Positions 40,945-49,853 of a stretch of DNA of 64,000 nucleotides are shown piece after piece. The translations under genes and the position numbers were made by a program. The stretch lies in contig CP150547.1 of the NCBI GenBank assembly GCA_049487715.1, positions 1,116,001 through 1,180,000 of the forward strand. The letters are read 5' to 3'. The notes under the pieces are model-generated. The model worked only from the letters and a program-made list of their open reading frames with translations. It made no database searches and was not told the DNA's origin. Within the stretch, counting starts at the first letter, position 1. The number at the start of each line of letters is the position of its first letter. Source of the DNA: Pycnococcus provasolii. Taxonomy: Eukaryota > Chlorophyta > Pseudoscourfieldiophyceae > Pseudoscourfieldiales.

Positions 40945-42144
40945 ATGGCGGCTCTCCGCGCTTCCCGCGAGTTCGACGTCGTCGTCTTCGGCGCGACCGG
41001 GTTCACCGGACGCAAGGTTGCCAGGCACCTCGCGAAGTACGCGCCGCAAACGCGAGTCGCACTGGCCGGACGATCGGAAGATAAGCTGCGTGCAATCACC
41101 GAGGAACTGCCAGGAAATGTGGGTGTGATCGTCGCTGACGTGTTCGACGACGAGCAAGTCGCGGACATGGCGAGCCGTACAAAGTGCGTGGCGAGTCTCG
41201 CAGGACCCTATGCGCAGCTTGGACTGCCCATCGTGCGTGCGTGCGTCGATAATGAGACGGACTACTGCGATCTCACGGGCGAGGCACACTTTATCCGAGC
41301 AAGCGCCGACAAGTTTCACGCCGAGGCGAAAGCCAAGGGGACGCGCATCGTGCACTGCTGTGGCTACGACTCCGTCCCTAGCGATATCGGGGCCCTACTT
41401 TGCGTGAACGCACTTGACGGTGATGTGGCGAAGATCGACTACCACGCGGGCAAGGCTAAGGGTGGTGTATCCGGCGGAACCATCGCCTCGGCGCTTGGCG
41501 TCCTGGAATTGCCGTCGAATAAAATCAAGGCATTGGCGGATCCGTACTACATCGCAGATGCTGACGGGCGTGGCAGTGGCGACTCCAGTGAACTTTGGGG
41601 TGTCCGCCGCACGGGCATGGGCATGTGGGCTGGTCCGTTCGTGATGGCTGGCATCAACGAGCGCGTCGTGCGTCGTTCGGCAAGTCTGCTGAAGTGGCCC
41701 AAGTCTCTGCGCTACCACGAGCATCAACTCACTGGCCGTGGAATCAAAGGACTGCTTGGTGCAATCGCTCTTACATTTTCTACTGCGATCGGAATAGCTG
41801 CCCTGGCGATCCCGCCTCTTCGCAAGTGCATTCGAAACAGGTTCCTTCCAAAGCAAGGCGAGGGTCCTTCGGAGGAGCTCTGCCAAAATGGTCACTTCGT
41901 CTCGACGCTTCTGGGAGAAAGTACCGACGGACGTCGTCGTGTGAAGGTGACCGTGAAGGGAAAGCTCGACCCTGGATACGCAGGAACAGCGGTGATGATT
42001 GGCGAGGCGGCTATCGCCCTTGCGAGTAGCACGCCGAAGCCAGATGCCGGTGGAGTGCTCACGCCCGCCAGTGCACTCGGGACGGCACTGTCGGATCGCC
42101 TGAATAAAGAGGGCACGATCACCTTCACTGTGGAGAATAAATGA
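40945..42144 (+). CDS. Saccharopine dehydrogenase-like oxidoreductase (SCCPDH family)
   Basis: A 399-residue protein. The N-terminal Rossmann fold has VVVFGATGFTGRKVARHL and, after the second strand, ALAGRSEDKL. VASLAGPYAQLG, VDNETDYCDLTGEAHF and HCCGYDSVPSDIGA are the hallmark blocks of the SCCPDH-like/trans-acting enoyl reductase family rather than of true saccharopine dehydrogenase. The family is membrane- or lipid-droplet-associated, and a hydrophobic stretch occurs here (about 272-292, LLGAIALTFSTAIGIAALAI). The precise reaction is not known. The open frame begins at a TTG 78 nt upstream; the ATG at 40945 (CCCATGGCG) is chosen because the fold starts ten residues later. Confidence 0.88.
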   Translation: MAALRASREFDVVVFGATGFTGRKVARHLAKYAPQTRVALAGRSEDKLRAITEELPGNVGVIVADVFDDEQVADMASRTKCVASLAGPYAQLGLPIVRACVDNETDYCDLTGEAHFIRASADKFHAEAKAKGTRIVHCCGYDSVPSDIGALLCVNALDGDVAKIDYHAGKAKGGVSGGTIASALGVLELPSNKIKALADPYYIADADGRGSGDSSELWGVRRTGMGMWAGPFVMAGINERVVRRSASLLKWPKSLRYHEHQLTGRGIKGLLGAIALTFSTAIGIAALAIPPLRKCIRNRFLPKQGEGPSEELCQNGHFVSTLLGESTDGRRRVKVTVKGKLDPGYAGTAVMIGEAAIALASSTPKPDAGGVLTPASALGTALSDRLNKEGTITFTVENK

Positions 42145-42471
42145 AGTGAAGCGCGGTTCTGCAGAAGTGTTGCTAAGGAAAGTAGCTGACCGATGATGAT
42201 AAAGGTGGTACTGTACTGCCGAAGTGTTGCGATAATAATTAGAACATGTACAAACCTGTTACAATTGTTGTGCTTTTAGTCAAGAACTTCGCTCCTTGGC
42301 TTCAACACCGCGGACACTATGTGGCCGCGCGCCTCAGCGTCGGTAGCAGCAGGGCATGGGGCCATGCAAAACCACACCAAACCCCGAGTCCCCATATCTT
42401 TCCCTGATTTGTTGAGTTGCAAAAAGATCATCATACACACGCGAAAGTCGCGAATATAACGAACTTAAAAA
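42145..42471. other. Intergenic region, promoter of heme-PAS cyclase
   Basis: AT-richer than the surroundings. It repeats AGAAGTGTTGC / GAAGTGTTGCG (near 42162 and 42221) and has GGTACTGTACTGCC near 42210. Nothing coding is supported. Confidence 0.45.
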
Positions 42472-44133
42472 ATGGCGCCCAACACCAACGCGGCAGGTCC
42501 AGCGTTTTGGCGCCGCATGGTGAATTGCATCAGGATCTTTCCACCGCCGACGAAAGCAGAAGAAGAAGAAGAAGCTGGCGAAGACGAGGAGGAGGCAACG
42601 TCCGCCGCCGCGAAGATCAGCAGTGCTGAGAAGAAGAAGAAGGTAGTAGTGGTGAGGGGGCCTTCAGCAGAGACGACGACAACAAGTTGCAACGATAAGT
42701 CCACTGCTGCTACTGCTGCTACTGCTGCATCATGCTCGTCGTGCCCGATGACCCCCTCAGCAACAGCAAGTCCACTTTCAGCTCTTCCTGCAGGCGCCTG
42801 TGTCTTCAAACCCAGCTTGGCGTGCCCGATGCTCAGCGGAGATAGCAGGGGTAGTAGCGGTGTGCCTGAAATTGAACGACTGCCGACGCGCGAGATTGAG
42901 CCATGCCCAATGCTCGAGAAGGAACGACTCGAAGCTGTTATCGCCAATACCAACGAAGCATTCATTTCTGCGTCCTCGGACGGATTGATACTTTCGTTCA
43001 ATCGGGCTGCCGAACGCATTTTCCAGTGGTCCGCGGAAGAGCTCATCGGACGCGAGAAGGTGAATATCCTGATGCCGGAGCAAATGGCACGAATACACGA
43101 CGGGTTCATGCAGCACTATCTGGAGACGGGTGAGAAGAAGGTCATCGGCATTGGACGCGAGGTGCCAGGACAGAGAAAGGATGGCACGCAATTCCTCTGC
43201 CATCTCTCAATCAGCGAGGCGAGGCAGTCCAATGGCGCGATCATCTTCATCGCGCTGATTCGCGACATGGAGGCTGAACGCCTTCTCTACGAAGTTCTAC
43301 CTCGACATGTAGTCTGCGCGCTTCGAGAGGGCATGCCGCCACCTTCGGATGCCTACAATAGCGTCACGGTGCTCTTCAGCGACATCGTCGGATTCACCTC
43401 GATGACTCACAAGTGCCAGAAAGAACCAAGACTGATTATGGAAATGTTGAACAACCTCTACGACGAATTCGACAATCTCGCAGATGGAAGGTTCAATCTG
43501 TACAAGGTGGAAACGATCGGTGACGCGTACATGGTTGCTGGTGGCCTATTTGGTGATGAAGGCCATGCTGTACGTATGGCCGACATGGCGCTCGAAATGC
43601 GATTGGCAGCACAACGCGTCGTCGACCCGGTCACCAAACGCCCGCTCTCGATTCGCGTTGGCATACACACTGGACCCGTGCTCGCTGGTGTAATTGGTGT
43701 CATGAGACCAAGATGGGTTTTGGTTGGCGATACGGTGAATTTGGCTTCACGCATGGAGACAGACAGCGTCAGCCAGGCGATTAATGTGTCGGAGGCTTTC
43801 TTCAATCGCGTCAACACGGAATGTCCTGGAGGGTTTCAATTCCAATCGAGAGGTGTGCGCGAGGTCAAAGGACGTGGCAAAGTGCAGCAGTACTTTCTAA
43901 AGGGGAGAAAGAAGCACCAAGCGGAAAACTGCAACAATTGTGAATACTCGTCACCACCGCCGGACGGGCTGACACCACGCAATAGGAGCTTTCGTCGGCT
44001 GGCGAGTGTCAAGGGCTCCATGCAACCCGTGCTTTCACCGTCACAGTCCTCACGTCACCCAACGACGACAACGCCATCATCGACAACAACGGATGCAGAA
44101 GCAGCACTTCGAAGTAGTAGTAACAGTTTGTAG
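42472..44133 (+). CDS. FixL-like heme-PAS domain fused to class III nucleotide cyclase
   Basis: A 553-residue soluble protein. Residues 1-90 are disordered, Glu- and Thr-rich. Cys-Pro-Met motifs start at Cys91, Cys118 and Cys145. A PAS domain (about 155-266) follows the FixL heme-PAS pattern: NILMPEQMARIHDGF, ETGEKKVIGIGREV, RKDGTQFLCHLSI. His209 aligns with the heme-ligand His200 and Arg229 with Arg220 of Bradyrhizobium FixL, with the same 20-residue spacing. A short linker (LLYEVLPRHVVCALREG) leads to the cyclase domain (about 296-470) with metal ligands Asp304 and Asp351, base-reading Glu347 (guanylyl-type) but Val416 where guanylyl cyclases have Cys. The transition-state Asn/Arg block NLASRMET is intact. 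It is probably an O2- or NO-regulated cGMP or cAMP synthase. The C-terminus is a Ser/Thr/Pro tail. Confidence 0.9.
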   Translation: MAPNTNAAGPAFWRRMVNCIRIFPPPTKAEEEEEAGEDEEEATSAAAKISSAEKKKKVVVVRGPSAETTTTSCNDKSTAATAATAASCSSCPMTPSATASPLSALPAGACVFKPSLACPMLSGDSRGSSGVPEIERLPTREIEPCPMLEKERLEAVIANTNEAFISASSDGLILSFNRAAERIFQWSAEELIGREKVNILMPEQMARIHDGFMQHYLETGEKKVIGIGREVPGQRKDGTQFLCHLSISEARQSNGAIIFIALIRDMEAERLLYEVLPRHVVCALREGMPPPSDAYNSVTVLFSDIVGFTSMTHKCQKEPRLIMEMLNNLYDEFDNLADGRFNLYKVETIGDAYMVAGGLFGDEGHAVRMADMALEMRLAAQRVVDPVTKRPLSIRVGIHTGPVLAGVIGVMRPRWVLVGDTVNLASRMETDSVSQAINVSEAFFNRVNTECPGGFQFQSRGVREVKGRGKVQQYFLKGRKKHQAENCNNCEYSSPPPDGLTPRNRSFRRLASVKGSMQPVLSPSQSSRHPTTTTPSSTTTDAEAALRSSSNSL

Positions 44134-44334
44134 TAATAATAGTAGGAATGCTGCGCTTGATGAAGAGAGAGAGAGAGAGAGGTTTCTTGAGTGCATTGAA
44201 TAAGAATTGATAAGAATCAGCACTCGTTGGTACTTTGTAACACACACCTTTGTTTTTTTCGTGTTGTTTGTTGTGCCTTTCAAACCTTCCAAAAATCAAA
44301 AAAGAAGGGTTCACGATGCAAAACGCATTAGTAT

Positions 44335-45078
44335 TTAACGCGCAGGCACCTCAACAATCTCGCCTAGTTCATTCCTCAGTGCGACCGTCTTATCTTCACT
44401 CACCAATAAACGCAGCGATATTGATAAGAGCAGATAGCAAAATGCGGCGAGGTATCCACTTATCACAGCACTGTAGAGAAGTGCCTTGTTGAGTTGCGTG
44501 ACTGGCTGATGATTGTTGTTCTCGTTGTTGATGAGTAGTACTGTCGTCGTTGTTTCGTTGATGAAAGTCGTCGTCGTATTTGCATTTGCGGCGTCGACGG
44601 ATTCCGAAAGTTCTTCGCTCATGGGTATCATCGTTTGAAATTCGAAGCTGACGTTGGCGAGAAAGAACGCGATGATGAGCGCCGCACCGCTGAGAAAGCC
44701 GCGGCTGAATCGGCTTCGCGGTTTGTTCAAGCCGCGACCACACACCGTTGCACAGCAAACCATGAATGAGACGACGAAGAATCCAATCGCGATGACGACG
44801 ACGAATCCTGCCGACACAGCCTTCGACTGGAGCATGTGTTGCCACGCGCGTAGCGAGATGCGCGATTTGCATGGCTCTGAGCCGGAGTGCGGCTTCACGC
44901 TGTTGATGTCATTGATGAGCTCCAGCGTTTCCTTCCAGACTCCGAAGCAGAGTCCCCCGAACAGCGCGGTGAGTGCGCCGATAATTGCGTAGGCGATCGT
45001 GAGAAGGCGCGACGCTGAGGCTGAGCAGCAGCACCCTTTTTTCTGCTGCTGCATTGTGGGAGGAGAGGATGGCGCCAT
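44335..45078 (-). CDS. Four-TM protein with tetraspanin-like topology
   Basis: A 247-residue protein with four hydrophobic segments (about 24-47, 88-114, 130-150 and 200-227). The N-terminus has a Cys cluster (GCCCSAS) suited to palmitoylation. The loop between TM3 and TM4 is about 50 residues, Thr/Asn-rich with possible N-glycosylation sites (NTT, NET), like the large loop of tetraspanins, but it lacks the CCG signature, so family membership is unproven. A short charged C-terminus follows. It converges on the cyclase gene with about 200 bp between stops. Confidence 0.65.
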   Translation of the reverse strand: MAPSSPPTMQQQKKGCCCSASASRLLTIAYAIIGALTALFGGLCFGVWKETLELINDINSVKPHSGSEPCKSRISLRAWQHMLQSKAVSAGFVVVIAIGFFVVSFMVCCATVCGRGLNKPRSRFSRGFLSGAALIIAFFLANVSFEFQTMIPMSEELSESVDAANANTTTTFINETTTTVLLINNENNNHQPVTQLNKALLYSAVISGYLAAFCYLLLSISLRLLVSEDKTVALRNELGEIVEVPAR

Positions 45079-45453
45079 TCTTTCAAGTAAAAACGTGCCA
45101 GGAAAAAGTCAACAAGGTGGCGCGAACGAGCGAAGTTTTTAAAAAAGGGTAGGTGGGTATCGTAAACCCCCAATTTCAAACTCACACCTTCCCAATCAAG
45201 AGTGAAATCCAAGGCCAAGGCACCAACCCCCCCCCCCCCCCCCTCCTGAATAAGTCGACAACGGCGGATCCCCCCCTCCCCTTTTTTTGCGTGTCTTTCA
45301 TTCAAGGTCGCCAGCCACGAGACCGCCGGTTCTGAAACTCCAAGAATGCACACACAAGGAACTGAAGGAAGGAAGGGCTTCACAATTCACATATACCGTA
45401 CTCGTTGACATCACGCACCCTCCCTCCTTTTGTGCCGGTTCATTTTCACTTGG
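45079..45453. promoter_or_regulatory. Divergent promoter region with poly-C run
   Basis: About 375 bp between the four-TM and CotH starts. It holds a run of about 16 or more C near 45226-45242, a second C-rich patch near 45271 and pyrimidine-rich flanks. The next frame is open back to a TTG at 45430, but ATGs at 45454/45457 are the likely start. Confidence 0.5.
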
Positions 45454-47976
45454 ATGATGAGGAAGAAGAACGTGGCGATGCTTTCATGGTGTTTGCTGGC
45501 ACTCGTGGCACTCGTCGTGGTCATGGCGGTTGCTGCTGGTGGTGGTGGTCGTGGTGGTGGTACTCCAGTAATGGTGGTGGTTGTCGACGCACAAACCGCA
45601 CCCCCAGAAGAGAAACAGGCATCATCATCTCAGCAGCAGCCAATTCGTGGCGTCATTTTAAATGAAGTCATGCAGCGTGCCGCCAATGATGATGACGATG
45701 GTGGTGGTGTTCCTCAGTTCCAATATGTCAACAACCTCAACAACAACAACAGACAAGCAAACACAAAGTCACCCGGCCGAGAAACACGAGACTTCATCGA
45801 GATTGCGAATATCGGCAGATCTGATGTCGACTTGACTGGATGGAAAATCATTGACAGCAAGGGCGAAGCGCAGCTCCTCGTCGGAAGGAAGGCGGGACTC
45901 GTCTTTGGATCGTCGATGTGTCCTCTGAAGAGGCTTCGACGCGGTGGCGTCGTCGCACTCTACGCTGCTGCTGAAGAAGACGGTGAAAACGATGCTGGAA
46001 AACAACAATCAGCAGCAGCAAAGAAACAAGATCCGTGCACGCTTCCGTTCCACCTGGGGAAGAAGGATAACGTACGTCTCATCGATAACAGCAATCGTGT
46101 CGTCGACTCCATCTCTTGGAAAAACAACCTGCACAAAAAAGGACACTCGTACGGGCGCAGCCCTGACGGATATGGTCCTTGGGCGTACCTCGAATCACCA
46201 ACGCCAGGACGTGCGAATGCTAATTACGTCGCACTGGATGTGCCAGGTGTGAAGGAACCGGACTTTCATGACGAAACCAGCAACTCCACGGAGCTTATGC
46301 CGATGACGGTGTCACGTCCCAACCTCCTGGCGTCGCTTCGCAGCAAGGGTGTGGAGAATGTGGAATCGTTTACGTCGAATCTGCCCATCGTCTATCTTCG
46401 CACGCAAACTCACATACGTGACGAACCGAAGATTCTCGCGGAGATGTGGGTGTCACGCTGCACGGCACCGCCGATGGAAGCGATGCCACTCGGCATTTTC
46501 AGTCAAGGTTCCAACAAAGAGTACATCATGCGACGAAAGTGCTCGTTTGACGATCTTCCAGACTACGACGGCAAGGCTGGCGTGGAATTACGCGGCTCGT
46601 CGAGCCAGCGTTTTGCCAAAAAGAGCATGGCAATCAAGCTCACGGACGATGATGGCTACGGTAACGCCGCGAGCCTGCTTGGGATGCCGAAAGACACAGA
46701 CTGGAACTTGCACGGCCCATCTCACGATGCCAGTCTTGTTCGCAACGCCTTTGCCACATTTGCCATGCGAGAGGGGTTCGGCCGCTGGGCGGCGCGCACG
46801 AGGCTTGTTGAGCTCTTCGTGGATTCACCACCCGCCCCTGGGTCGCCGCGTGGATCGTCGGCGTACCGTGGCGTGTACCTGCTCATGGAGAAGCCCGAAC
46901 GAAGCAAGTATCGCGTCGATATAAGCAAGCGAGATGGCGACGACTATCGTGGTGGGTACATCATCAAGCACGACAACAACAACGTCGATCCTGGTGATCG
47001 CGTCGTGAATACCGCGGTGACTCGAATGCCATTCATCATCGTGTACCCCGGCGCGCCCAAACCAGCTTCGTCGTCGTCGTCATCCTCTTCGTCGCCACCA
47101 CCCAACCTGCCGATCGTTCGAATGTCTGTCACTGGTGCCGCAGAATCAACGGAGGAGCAATTGCGCATCGTCGAGGCGCAAATCCGCGCGCAGGCTGCCA
47201 GAGATGCGGATGTCAAGGAGCGTGCCGCGGTCAAGGCGTTCCTCGACGATTTCGAGAGACGCCTATTCGCCAGCGATTTTGCAAGCACCACGCCATCTCA
47301 GGGACGTTACGACGATGTGATTGACGTCGATTCGTTTGTTGACTACATGCTGCACACGGAGTTGCTGAAGAATCCCGACGGGTACCGTGGCAGCACATAC
47401 TTGCACAAGGACAACAATGGGCCGCTCATCATGGGTCCCGTGTGGGATGCGAACGAGGCGCTCGGCAATGCAATTGCGTACAACGCGGCGCAGACGGATG
47501 CCGTGCGGGCGAGTGGATGGCGCTTTGAGGCGTGCATTAACGCAGCTTCGTGCACCGGCGACACGGCGGATGGCACGTCTCGCTGGTTTGTGCGTCTGAT
47601 GTCAGATCCGCGCTTCTACAAGCGCGCGTCGGAGCGGTGGGTAGCGGTGCGTGCCGGACCACTCAGTGACACCAATGTGAAGAACTGGTATCGCACATAT
47701 GGTATCGAGCTCGGGGCTGGTCCCGCCGAACGCGAGTACACGAGATGGCCTGCTAACTCGCGTGGCGAGCTCGGCGGTGCTTGTCGGCGCGGTGCGGACG
47801 GCGCGACGCGGTGCGGTCCGTCGCTGCCAGGCTTTCGACGACGATTGCTGCAGCAGACCGTGCTCCCAACGAGGGATGGAGGAGCGGCGGAGGCGTGGCT
47901 CTCGGAATTCGTGCGGTTGGAGACGTGGGTGCAAGATCGTCTGAATTGGATGGACAGCGTGCTGACTCGTTCATAA
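45454..47976 (+). CDS. Secreted LTD-CotH protein kinase-like protein
   Basis: An 840-residue protein. A basic start (MMRKKN) and a hydrophobic core (LLALVALVVVMAVAA) make a signal peptide. A lamin-tail domain (about 65-260) is recognised by RGVILNEVM, DFIEIANIG, VDLTGWKI, VALYAA and GRSPDGYGPW. A CotH domain (about 325-690) has the family blocks GVELRGSSSQRFAKKSMAIKL, DWNLHGPSHDASLVRN, GVYLLMEKPERSKYRVDI, GYIIKHDNNN and PVWDANEALGN (Asp of the metal site). CotH proteins are atypical secretory-pathway kinases, known from bacterial spore coats and from eukaryotic secreted proteins. A basic RRRLLQQ motif occurs near residue 800. LTD plus CotH is a known extracellular pairing, mainly bacterial, so ancient transfer is possible. 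The substrate is unknown. Confidence 0.88.
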   Translation: MMRKKNVAMLSWCLLALVALVVVMAVAAGGGGRGGGTPVMVVVVDAQTAPPEEKQASSSQQQPIRGVILNEVMQRAANDDDDGGGVPQFQYVNNLNNNNRQANTKSPGRETRDFIEIANIGRSDVDLTGWKIIDSKGEAQLLVGRKAGLVFGSSMCPLKRLRRGGVVALYAAAEEDGENDAGKQQSAAAKKQDPCTLPFHLGKKDNVRLIDNSNRVVDSISWKNNLHKKGHSYGRSPDGYGPWAYLESPTPGRANANYVALDVPGVKEPDFHDETSNSTELMPMTVSRPNLLASLRSKGVENVESFTSNLPIVYLRTQTHIRDEPKILAEMWVSRCTAPPMEAMPLGIFSQGSNKEYIMRRKCSFDDLPDYDGKAGVELRGSSSQRFAKKSMAIKLTDDDGYGNAASLLGMPKDTDWNLHGPSHDASLVRNAFATFAMREGFGRWAARTRLVELFVDSPPAPGSPRGSSAYRGVYLLMEKPERSKYRVDISKRDGDDYRGGYIIKHDNNNVDPGDRVVNTAVTRMPFIIVYPGAPKPASSSSSSSSSPPPNLPIVRMSVTGAAESTEEQLRIVEAQIRAQAARDADVKERAAVKAFLDDFERRLFASDFASTTPSQGRYDDVIDVDSFVDYMLHTELLKNPDGYRGSTYLHKDNNGPLIMGPVWDANEALGNAIAYNAAQTDAVRASGWRFEACINAASCTGDTADGTSRWFVRLMSDPRFYKRASERWVAVRAGPLSDTNVKNWYRTYGIELGAGPAEREYTRWPANSRGELGGACRRGADGATRCGPSLPGFRRRLLQQTVLPTRDGGAAEAWLSEFVRLETWVQDRLNWMDSVLTRS

Positions 47977-48055
47977 TCATTTGGGAGACATTTGTGCCAG
48001 GTTTTGATTTTGTTTTGGTGCACAGAAAGTTTTTGAGTTTTTTTTTACCGATGTT

Positions 48056-49534
48056 TTACAGTGTCATAAACGATGATGACGACATGTCACGAACGAGCGG
48101 GTCGTTGATCTTCACCTCCGGTGGTTGTCCATGTCGAACGACACGATCAATCGCTGACATGATGATGCGAGCCATGTTTCTGTAGGAAACATCCGTCACA
48201 CCCGCGACGTGAGGCGTCGCAACAACACGTTCGTGCCGTAGCAGCGTATCAGTGGTTGGGAATGGCTCGACTTGCCACACGTCAGTGCCAAACCCTCCCA
48301 TCGAACCGCTGTCGAGCGCGCGCTTGACTGCGTTGTAGTCGCACAGCCCACCACGAGCAATGTTGATGAGCAGAAACCCTCGCTTCATTCGGCTGATGAA
48401 TTCGTGGTTGACAACACGCATGCTTGATGCATTCTGCGTGCAAGTGAGCACGACGACGTCCGCGCGTTCACCGAATGCTTCAAGGTCGTGCGGAGAGCCC
48501 GCCTCGGAAATCTCCGCAGGGATGACTTTCCACGGCGATCTCTTGATTGCGAGAACGGTCATCCCGAGAGCCGAGAACAACTTTGCGCAGCACGTTCCCA
48601 GAGCTCCGCAGCCGTAGATTAGCACAGTCTTGCCGCGGAGCATCATGCCTGTTGGCCAACCTAATCCACCGCTGCTTAAGCTGTCAGCCATCTTTTTCTG
48701 GTATCGTGCGAGCGCGAGCGTCAAGTATAGCGCGTGTTCTGCACAGGCTGTTGCATTGCCCGTGTCGTCAGCGGGTATGTTGGAAACGTAGATTCCTCGC
48801 CTCGTGCACTCGTCGATGTCGACGCCCTCGACGCCGACGCCGTACTGTATCACCAGCTTCAGATTCGGCGCAAGGTTCAACATCTTTTTGTCGACCCTCC
48901 ACATGAAGGGGACGATGACGTGTGCGTTGGCGATTTGGCTGGCATAGTCGGGATCTTCGATAGACTGGACGCGCACAACGTTGAACACCCCTGCGTATCT
49001 GCTTTCAGAAGACAGCTGCTTTGTGAATTCGTACCCTGACGGGAAGGCTGTGCCACAGAAGACGACGTTGTATTCTTTGCTTGTGGTTGGTCGCTGCCTC
49101 CACGGCGTCGCCATCGGCGAAGACAGCGTGACGGTCGGTTCTTCTCCGAACGGGTTCGCTGGTATGGTGCGCCAGCCTCCCATATCTTTTTTGGGTGGTT
49201 TGGGCGGTGGCGATGTTTGCGACGCCGAATTTGTTTGTTCTGTCTCGTTTGTTGGGAACGAGTGCGAGATGACGACGTCGTCAGCTTCTTCCCTTCCCGT
49301 GGCCGTCGCGACGGGGTGGGAAGGAGCCATGGCGTCAGAGGAAGTCCCCCCAGGCCCAGGGAGACAGTCGTCAGACAACGTCACGTCGTCAGACGACACA
49401 AGAGGACCCGAAGATGATGATGAGTCAGAGGGGGCGCCTTTTCGAAACTTTCCGAAGACACCTGCAGGTGTGGGGTCGGACGGGTTGATGTGCGACGCCG
49501 ACCGCTGCATGTACGACCGCCACAACGACGACAT
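48056..49534 (-). CDS. D-isomer-specific 2-hydroxyacid dehydrogenase with long N-terminal extension
   Basis: A 492-residue protein. The first 150 residues are Ser/Pro/Thr-rich and of low complexity, perhaps partly targeting. The enzyme core follows: LVIQYGVGVEGVDID, the NAD Rossmann motif VLIYGCGALGTCCAKL, and the catalytic residues Arg in INIARGGL, Glu in WQVEPFP and His in TPHVAGVTD. All are intact. The family includes phosphoglycerate, glycerate/hydroxypyruvate and other 2-hydroxyacid dehydrogenases; the acyl-substrate loop is not diagnostic here. No ACT domain is present, arguing against classic regulated PGDH. It converges on the CotH gene with 79 bp between stops. Confidence 0.87.
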   Translation of the reverse strand: MSSLWRSYMQRSASHINPSDPTPAGVFGKFRKGAPSDSSSSSGPLVSSDDVTLSDDCLPGPGGTSSDAMAPSHPVATATGREEADDVVISHSFPTNETEQTNSASQTSPPPKPPKKDMGGWRTIPANPFGEEPTVTLSSPMATPWRQRPTTSKEYNVVFCGTAFPSGYEFTKQLSSESRYAGVFNVVRVQSIEDPDYASQIANAHVIVPFMWRVDKKMLNLAPNLKLVIQYGVGVEGVDIDECTRRGIYVSNIPADDTGNATACAEHALYLTLALARYQKKMADSLSSGGLGWPTGMMLRGKTVLIYGCGALGTCCAKLFSALGMTVLAIKRSPWKVIPAEISEAGSPHDLEAFGERADVVVLTCTQNASSMRVVNHEFISRMKRGFLLINIARGGLCDYNAVKRALDSGSMGGFGTDVWQVEPFPTTDTLLRHERVVATPHVAGVTDVSYRNMARIIMSAIDRVVRHGQPPEVKINDPLVRDMSSSSFMTL

Positions 49535-49853
49535 ACTGTACGACTCAGTTCAGGGAGACAAGCGAACTTTTAATTGGCGCGGAGGATGTTTCGAGATCGA
49601 GCGCGCGCCCCCCTCCCTATCGTAGTCCGAAAAACCACACCGGGTGCGTTCGTTGGTGCGGATAAGCTTCGAAGGGCACTGCCCACTGGCCCTGGCTCCC
49701 TGGAGGGTCGGGGGGGGAGGGGAAAATAGTGTTAGGGTTAGGGTTAGGGGGCTCGTCCACATTTGTCCCTTCCCCAATCAATGATTTCCAAAACTCGTAT
49801 TTGACAGATCACTTCTTCCATATGATGGTTGCCTTGGCTTGGGTTACGTTGGG
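49535..49853. other. Intergenic region with TTAGGG tract
   Basis: Upstream of the 2-hydroxyacid dehydrogenase (minus strand) and downstream of the protease gene. It contains a G run near 49710 and a three-unit TTAGGG tract at 49731-49750, 197 bp from the dehydrogenase start. No gene. Confidence 0.5.
49731..49750 (+). repeat. Short TTAGGG tract
   Basis: Three TTAGGG units on the + strand, read as CCCTAA by the minus-strand dehydrogenase gene. Confidence 0.88.

Noticed and set aside
39846-41168. HAD phosphatase as a 440-residue protein
   Set aside because: The N-terminal 200 residues are antisense to the SCCPDH-like gene and its promoter; HAD homology starts right after the ATG at 40565.
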